Shown here: in pieces, positions 58,897 through 64,000 of the stretch
Layout: each line of letters begins with the position of its first letter
How positions within the stretch are numbered: position 1 is the stretch's first letter
Program-made: the position numbers and the translations under genes
The notes under the pieces: generated by a model
What the model was told of the DNA's origin: nothing
The model's input: only the letters and a program-made list of their open reading frames with translations
Databases searched by the model: none
Origin: JAOSJL01 sp963704035
GTDB taxonomy: Bacteria; Actinomycetota; Acidimicrobiia; IMCC26256; JAOSJL01
Reading direction: 5' to 3'
DNA: 64,000 nucleotides
Assembly: GCA_963704035.1 (NCBI GenBank)
Contig: CAVPGR010000004.1
Span: 62,001 to 126,000, forward strand

Positions 58897-59743
58897 CCGA
58901 CTCGAGCGCCGTCTCGACAAGGGCCTCGGTCATCCGCGCGACCCGCACGGAGCCGAGGACGTCATGGACCCGCACGATGCGACAGCCCCGGTGGATCCCG
59001 TAAGCCACGCAGGCCAGAGATGCATCCCGTCGGTCTTCCAGCTCCAGGTCGAGCAGGTCACCGAGAAACCGCTTGTTCGAGGCCGACAGGAACACGGGAT
59101 GCCCGAGTGTGGCCAACGCCGCGTGCTCGCGGAGTAACACGGCACTCTGAGCCGGCGTCTTGCCGAGATCGAGACCGGCGTCGAGCATGATCTGCTCGGG
59201 CTTCAGCCCGGCGGTCGTGGCCGAACGCGCCCGATCGGTGAGGAAGGCCGCAACCTCGCCCACGAGGTCGTCGTAGTGAGGATCGGGATCGGGAACCCGT
59301 GGCTGGAGCCGAATATGGGTGGCCACCACGGACGCGCCGTGTCGCACCGCAGTGTCGAGGTAGTCGGGATCGGCGAACCCACTGATGTCGTTGCCGATCA
59401 CCGCCCCCTCCCTGCAGGACTCCTCGAGCACGGATGCACGCCAGGTGTCGATCGACAGCGGAAGGTCGAAACGCTCGTGCAGCGCACTGATGGCCGGGAT
59501 GACCCGGTCGAGCTCTTCGGCTTCACTCACCTCCGGGCCGGGGCCCGCCTTGACGCCTCCGACGTCGAGAATGTCGGCGCCCTCCTCGACGAGGCACCCG
59601 GCACGATCGACGAGGCGGTCGAGCTCGAAGGTCTCGCCACGGTCGTAGAAGGAGTCGGGCGTACGGTTGAGGATCCCCATGACGAGGGTTCGCGTCGTGA
59701 TGTCGAAACGACGCTCACCGAGAAGCAGGGTGGTCGGCACCAC
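58844..59743 (-). CDS. folP: Dihydropteroate synthase
   Basis: A 299-residue TIM-barrel enzyme joining p-aminobenzoate to the pterin diphosphate in folate synthesis. Landmarks are MGILNRTPDSFYDRGETFEL, EEGADILDVGGVKAGPGPEV, LPLSIDTWRASVLEE, NDISGFADPDYLDTAV, and LDAGLDLGKTPAQ, then the pterin-binding SASNKRFLGDLL near the end. The length is normal. Its 3' end overlaps the holA start. Confidence 0.94.
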   Translation of the reverse strand: MVPTTLLLGERRFDITTRTLVMGILNRTPDSFYDRGETFELDRLVDRAGCLVEEGADILDVGGVKAGPGPEVSEAEELDRVIPAISALHERFDLPLSIDTWRASVLEESCREGAVIGNDISGFADPDYLDTAVRHGASVVATHIRLQPRVPDPDPHYDDLVGEVAAFLTDRARSATTAGLKPEQIMLDAGLDLGKTPAQSAVLLREHAALATLGHPVFLSASNKRFLGDLLDLELEDRRDASLACVAYGIHRGCRIVRVHDVLGSVRVARMTEALVETALESDVGDSTIPGGTAGGTIL

Positions 59744-59824
59744 GCTCGTCGGCAGGGCGCCGGCCGAGCATGCCGTCGACGGAAGACATCGAGGAAGACA
59801 TCGAGGGAGACATCGGCGGCGAGC

Positions 59825-61444
59825 CTACCGTCGCCCCTTCCGGCTTCCTCCGCCCTTCCGAGCACCCTCCAGGCCTCGGGCCCGTCGCATGCGATGCGCC
59901 GCACCCACCCCCGCGGTGGCAGCGAGAAGTGCCCAGCCGCCTCGGGGGTCGATCTCCGCAGGGAACTGTGCAGCGACGCGGGCGACGGTCTCGATCCACC
60001 ACGCTCCCCACAGGGTCGGCATCCGGATCACGGCGCCGACGATCGGCAACCATTCTCCGAGGAGAACGTCAGCGACCCCGGCGGCCAGCCCGGCCGTGGT
60101 GAGAGGGCCGGCCACCGGAACTGCGAGCAGGTTGGCCGGGACCGACACGAGCGGGACCGCCCCGAAGACGGGGAGGAGTACGGGCGTGACGCCGATCTGC
60201 GCGGCGATCGTGACGCCGAGCGGAAGGGTCACGAGAGACGGACCGGGTAGGCGCGCCGAAATCGGGGCCGCCAGACCAACGATGCCGACGCTCGCACCGA
60301 CCGACAGAAGGAAAGCGACCGAGAAGACGAGGAACGGGTCGAGGAGAACCAGAACCGCGACGGCGTAACCGAGTGCGCGGGAAGCCGACACAGGTCGACC
60401 CAGGAGCACGCCGGCAAGCGAACAGGCGGCCATAGTGGAGGCGCGCAGCACCGAGGGCTCGAAACGGGTCATGGCCGCGAACACCGCGAGAATCAGGAGT
60501 GCTGCCGGGACGCGGCCGGTCGAACCGAGCCGTCTCAGCAGGGGCATCGCCAGCGCGAGGACGAAGGCGACGTTGGATCCCGACACGGCGAGCAGATGCG
60601 TCAGACCGGCGTGGCGGAAGTCGTCGAGCAGGGGCTCGGGAATGGATCGCCGGTCACCCAGCAGGAACCCGGCGACGAGCCCACGTTCGGGATCGGGAAG
60701 TGGGTCGAGACCCCGGAGGAGTGCGGCTCGCGTGGGATTGGCGAGGCGCAGCAGTGGCGACGACGGACCCTCGAAGTCGACGAGGTCGAGTGCGGCGAGA
60801 CGGCCGACGGCGTGGTGACGTCGGTATCGCAGGTCGTAGCCCGACAGCGGAGCCAGCCAACCGGTCAGCTCCACATGGTCGCCCGCTTCCAGTTGGGCGA
60901 GACGCCCGGCCGTGGGTGGACCGGCCTCCACGAACAGGTGGCGCCCTCCCCCGCTGCGCCAGGGAGGAAGCACCGACCCGTCGGGTTCCCACGACGCGTC
61001 GGGGTCTCCTGACGGCCGGAATCGCTCGGCCCGGATCACCACGCGCGTCGAGAAGCGCCGGGCATCGGGATCTCCCACCAGGGTTCCCTCGACCGCGACA
61101 TCGCTGCGTTCTTCGACAGCCGCCGCGAACGGAGAGTGTTCGAGACCGTCGAGGGCACGCTGGGACGCTGCCCCGCCGAGAAGGAGCGCCACCACGAGCA
61201 CCGCGACCCCGCGCGCTGGCCGGGGCGCCACGAACGCCACGGCGGCCACAGCGAGCGCCCCGAGAAGGGCAGCGTGGCCTGATCCTGCGCCGAGGTGGTC
61301 CCCGAGCCACGCTCCGCCGGCCACAGCGGCCGCGAGCAGGACGGGGAAGACCTCGATCCCCGGCGTCGACAGCGCGCCGCGCACCGAATCCGGTCGCGCG
61401 GGGGTCCGCTCGACGGTCGATTCACGCCGTGCCGGCGTCGTCAC
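59825..61444 (-). CDS. comEC: ComEC/Rec2-type DNA uptake channel, membrane part
   Basis: A 539-residue polytopic protein with a DUF4131-like N-terminal domain (about residues 45-210) and the ComEC membrane channel domain (GLVAGFLLGDRRSIPEPLL, FRHAGLTHLLAVSGSNVAFV, TRFEPSVLRASTMAACSLAG, DPFLVFSVAFLLSVGASVGI). The metallo-beta-lactamase-like C-terminal domain of full ComEC (about 700-800 residues) is absent. ComEC moves single-stranded DNA across the membrane. comEA lies directly upstream with a 4-base overlap. Confidence 0.93.
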   Translation of the reverse strand: MTTPARRESTVERTPARPDSVRGALSTPGIEVFPVLLAAAVAGGAWLGDHLGAGSGHAALLGALAVAAVAFVAPRPARGVAVLVVALLLGGAASQRALDGLEHSPFAAAVEERSDVAVEGTLVGDPDARRFSTRVVIRAERFRPSGDPDASWEPDGSVLPPWRSGGGRHLFVEAGPPTAGRLAQLEAGDHVELTGWLAPLSGYDLRYRRHHAVGRLAALDLVDFEGPSSPLLRLANPTRAALLRGLDPLPDPERGLVAGFLLGDRRSIPEPLLDDFRHAGLTHLLAVSGSNVAFVLALAMPLLRRLGSTGRVPAALLILAVFAAMTRFEPSVLRASTMAACSLAGVLLGRPVSASRALGYAVAVLVLLDPFLVFSVAFLLSVGASVGIVGLAAPISARLPGPSLVTLPLGVTIAAQIGVTPVLLPVFGAVPLVSVPANLLAVPVAGPLTTAGLAAGVADVLLGEWLPIVGAVIRMPTLWGAWWIETVARVAAQFPAEIDPRGGWALLAATAGVGAAHRMRRARGLEGARKGGGSRKGRR

Positions 61445-62283
61445 ACGACGACTCGGTCCTTGAGGTCCTCGAACCGTTTCTCACCGATGCCGCGCACATC
61501 ACGGAGTTCGTTGACGGATCGGAAACCCCCGCGCGATTCGCGCTCGTCGATGATCGCCTCGGCGAGCACTGGCCCGATCCCCGGAAGCGACTCGAGCTCC
61601 TCGGTGGTGGCCGTGTTCAGGTCGATGGGAGCACCGTCGTCGCTCTCGTCCCCTCCCGGTGACGATCCCGCCCCACTCGTCACACCGGTCGGATCGCCGA
61701 CCTCGGGAGGATCGCCCCGGCGCGCAACCAGAATTCTCTGCCCGTCCTCCAACACTGCCGCGAGGTTGAGACGGTCGAGATCGGCGTCGGCCACGCCTCC
61801 TCCCGCTGCCTCCACGGCGTCGGCCACGCGGGAGCCTGCCGAGAGCCGGACCACGCCCGGCTTCCCCACAGCCCCTGCCACGTGAACGACGATCTCTCCC
61901 GTCGGAGAGGCGCCCGGCTCTGATCCTGCGTCGCCGATGCTCCCCTCGGTGCCGGAGGAGTCGACTCCGGCTGTAGGGGCGTCGTCCGACAGCGTGGTGT
62001 CGGGCGCCTCACCAGCGACAGCGGATCCGTCGCGCGCGCCGGCCTCGGAGGTCGGTCCGCTGCCCGTGCGGTACCAGAACACACCGGCTGCCACGGCCAC
62101 CACCAGGAGGACCACGGCCGCCGTGCGCGGATCGGCGACGACGTCGCGCAGACGGTCCCCCAGGGTCGGGACGAAGGCGGGCCCCTGCCCGGGCCACACG
62201 AGAGCTTCGGGAGCGTCGGGGACCTCACGACGACCGGTGGCATCGGGACCACGGTCGGGTTCGGGGGGCATCTGTTCTGGCAC
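61441..62283 (-). CDS. comEA: DNA-binding competence protein ComEA
   Basis: A 280-residue protein: a cytoplasmic N-terminus, one transmembrane segment (AAVVLLVVAVAAGVFWY), an acidic Ser/Gly-rich stalk, an SLBB domain (IVVHVAGAVGKPGVVRLSAG), then two helix-hairpin-helix motifs (LNTATTEELESLPGIGPVLA and FRSVNELRDVRGIGEKRFED). It binds incoming DNA outside the membrane. Its stop overlaps the comEC start. Confidence 0.94.
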   Translation of the reverse strand: MPEQMPPEPDRGPDATGRREVPDAPEALVWPGQGPAFVPTLGDRLRDVVADPRTAAVVLLVVAVAAGVFWYRTGSGPTSEAGARDGSAVAGEAPDTTLSDDAPTAGVDSSGTEGSIGDAGSEPGASPTGEIVVHVAGAVGKPGVVRLSAGSRVADAVEAAGGGVADADLDRLNLAAVLEDGQRILVARRGDPPEVGDPTGVTSGAGSSPGGDESDDGAPIDLNTATTEELESLPGIGPVLAEAIIDERESRGGFRSVNELRDVRGIGEKRFEDLKDRVVV

Positions 62284-62411
62284 TGTTCCTCCACGGGCGC
62301 GCGGCTCACGGGGAGGAAGTCACGGGGAGGAAGAGGAGAAGCGAACCGGAAACTAGCAGCGCCGCCACGGTGCCGAAAGGCCCCTGACCGGAATCCGGGG
62401 TGCTCCCTGGC

Positions 62412-62825
62412 TCAGCGGCCGGAGAGGTTCCGAGCTTCGATCTCGAAGGGAATCGCCCGGTACGCCGCGTCGTGATCCAGACCGGCACGGCGCCCGCGGA
62501 TGTAGTCGGCCAGGTAGCGGCGCAGGAACCCGACGATTCCCTGCTCCCGCCACTGACGGACGTGCACCAGCTCGTGGGCTACGAGCGGTCTGTCGTCGAC
62601 CAGTTCGCGCCGGATCACGATCCACCGCCCCAGAGTCGTGGCCGCGGTCTGAGGAAGCCACCAGCGGGTCGGGAGGAGTCGGCAGCGCTCACGGTCCTGG
62701 TCGGGGACGTGCGTGTGACGGGCCTGTTCGGTCGGGCTCAGACGCAGGACGTGTCCGCCGGCTCCGGGTGCTCCCACAGGACCGAGTGTTCCACGCTCAC
62801 AGCCCGTCGGATCCGACGGTCCCAT
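62412..62825 (-). CDS. Small HExxH metalloprotease-like protein
   Basis: A 137-residue protein of unknown function. It contains the zinc-site motif HELVHVRQWRE, within VDDRPLVAHELVHVRQWREQ, then GFLRRYLADYIRGRRAG and a Glu 40 residues on (FEIEARNL) that could be the third ligand. This looks like a DUF4157-type minimal metallopeptidase. The first 30 residues are low complexity, so the start may be later. It begins 7 bases before the leuS stop. Confidence 0.6.
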   Translation of the reverse strand: MGPSDPTGCERGTLGPVGAPGAGGHVLRLSPTEQARHTHVPDQDRERCRLLPTRWWLPQTAATTLGRWIVIRRELVDDRPLVAHELVHVRQWREQGIVGFLRRYLADYIRGRRAGLDHDAAYRAIPFEIEARNLSGR

Positions 62826-62831
62826 CGGGAA

Positions 62832-64000
62832 TCAGCTCACGACGAAGTTGACCAGCTTGCCGGGAACGACGACGACGCGACGGACGGTGACATCGGACAG
62901 CAGGGCGGCGATGCGCTCGTCGGCCCGGGCGGCAGCCTGGAGCGTGTCGTCATCGGCACCGACGGGTACCGACAGACGCGCCCGGACCTTGCCATTCACC
63001 TGCACGGGCACCTCGACCTCGTCCACGACGAGCAGCGCCGGATCGGCCTCGGGGAAGAGATCGCGCGCGAGCGACGCCGGGTGTCCCGTGCGCTCCCAGA
63101 GCTCCTCGGCGATGTGGGGGGCCAGAGGCGCCACCATCAGGAGAAGTGGAGTCACGACCTCGGCCGGGGCTGCTCCCGAGTCACCCACGACCCGGGCCAG
63201 ATGGTTGTTGAGCTCGAACAACCGCGCGATCGCGGTGTTGAACTGGAGATCACCCATGTCGGTGCGCACCGCGTCGATCGTCCGGTGCAAGAGACCGCGC
63301 GTCTCCGGGTCGGCAGGTTCCTCGGTCACGATCGACGCGCCTGTCTCCTCGCTGATCACGTTGCGCCACAGCCGTTGCAGGAACCGGTGCACGCCGATGA
63401 TGTCCGACGTCTGCCACGGCCTGCTGGCGTCGAGCGGCCCCGTCGACATCTCGTACAGCCGCAACGTGTCGGCGCCGTACTCCGCATAGATGTCGTCGGG
63501 AGCCACGGCGTTGCGCAGGCTCTTGCCCATCTTGCCGAATTCACGCGTGACCGGTTCCCCGTTGTGGAGATACCGACCGCCCTCCTCGACGACCTCGGAC
63601 GCGTCGACGTACACACCGCGGTCGTCGCGGTACGCCGCGGCGAGGATGTAGCCCTGGTTGAACAGCCGGGCGAAGGGCTCGGGAGTGGACACGTGCCCGA
63701 GGTCGAAGAGCAGCTTGTGCCAGAAGCGCGCGTAAAGGAGATGGAGTACGGCGTGCTCCACGCCGCCGACGTACAGGTCTACGCCTCCCGAGGCGCGCTC
63801 ACCCTGCATCCAGTACTTCTCCACGTCGGGTGCGACGGGCTCGGCGTCGTTGCCGGGATCGAGGTACCGCAGGTAGTACCAGCACGAGCCCGCCCACTGG
63901 GGCATCGTGTTCAGCTCACGGCGATACGTCTTCGGGCCGTCGCCGAGGTCGAGCTCGACGGTCGCCCATTCCTCGGCGCGCGCCAAGGGCGGTTCGGGAA
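62832..64000 (-). CDS. leuS: Leucyl-tRNA synthetase, C-terminal part (partial)
   Basis: This is the last ~390 residues of leucyl-tRNA synthetase, cut by the right window edge. Visible parts are the catalytic-core segment NTMPQWAGSCWYYLRYLDPG, VDLYVGGVEHAVLHLLYARF, the KMSKS-loop variant KMGKSLRNAV, and the anticodon-binding domain. The end (VRRVVVVPGKLVNFVVS) is a typical LeuRS C-terminus. It charges tRNA-Leu. Confidence 0.95.
   Translation of the reverse strand, partial: PEPPLARAEEWATVELDLGDGPKTYRRELNTMPQWAGSCWYYLRYLDPGNDAEPVAPDVEKYWMQGERASGGVDLYVGGVEHAVLHLLYARFWHKLLFDLGHVSTPEPFARLFNQGYILAAAYRDDRGVYVDASEVVEEGGRYLHNGEPVTREFGKMGKSLRNAVAPDDIYAEYGADTLRLYEMSTGPLDASRPWQTSDIIGVHRFLQRLWRNVISEETGASIVTEEPADPETRGLLHRTIDAVRTDMGDLQFNTAIARLFELNNHLARVVGDSGAAPAEVVTPLLLMVAPLAPHIAEELWERTGHPASLARDLFPEADPALLVVDEVEVPVQVNGKVRARLSVPVGADDDTLQAAARADERIAALLSDVTVRRVVVVPGKLVNFVVS

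Overview
The window is high-GC, densely coded bacterial DNA. Actinobacterial traits include a BldD-type regulator, a SARP/AfsR-like regulator, a UvrD-type helicase with an HRDC tail, a caa3-type oxidase cluster and many GTG starts. The gene order ppdk, dgt, dnaG, rpoD and phoH, ybeY, corC, era fits the same group. I infer an uncultured actinobacterium, most likely Acidimicrobiia; the class is a guess from gene content.

Layout. 1-5.2 kb holds the end of a UvrD-like helicase, a small sigma region 4-like protein, a secreted nuclease, a LemA-like protein, menC and an acyl-CoA mutase large subunit. 5.3-9.8 kb is a minus-strand molybdoenzyme operon: pterin carbinolamine dehydratase, a small membrane protein, mobA, fdhD and an FdhF/YdeP-type oxidoreductase. 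9.8-13.4 kb is a very large class III cyclase-ATPase-TPR protein. 14-15 kb has two tRNAs flanking an isolated ectoine synthase gene. 15-19.7 kb is rpoD, dnaG and a dGTPase. 19.8-33.4 kb is an accessory island: a CAP-domain protein, two tandem giant LPFTG-anchored PKD surface proteins, and a divergent SARP-like regulator. 33.4-39.5 kb is ppdk, csaA, glyS, recO and uppS. 39.5-45.5 kb is a cytochrome c oxidase operon ending in ctaG and a cupredoxin membrane protein. 45.7-54.4 kb is era, corC, ybeY, phoH, a BldD-like regulator, rsmE, dnaJ, hrcA and hemW. 54.4-64 kb is an acyl-CoA dehydrogenase, lepA, rpsT, holA, folP, comEC, comEA, a small HExxH protein and the end of leuS.

The most interesting part is the island. 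The two giant proteins are paralogues: signal peptide, Cys-rich domain, PKD, Ig-like domains, a conserved C-terminal domain, then an LPFTG sorting signal. The C-terminal domain carries a spaced motif set (R, K-K, D-x-D, H-N) like the class II toxin adenylyl cyclases (anthrax edema factor, CyaA, ExoY). Near-identical heptamers (GTAACAG) spaced 10-11 bp lie upstream of one paralogue and directly before the divergent regulator gene, as expected for SARP operators. I read this as a regulated surface-protein locus with a possible cyclase-fold domain; this is a hypothesis.

The sequence contains many single-base indels, including in essential genes (dnaG, glyS) and densest in 20.5-33 kb. These are more likely sequencing or assembly errors than real mutations. 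Several genes are therefore given as whole loci spanning frameshifts.
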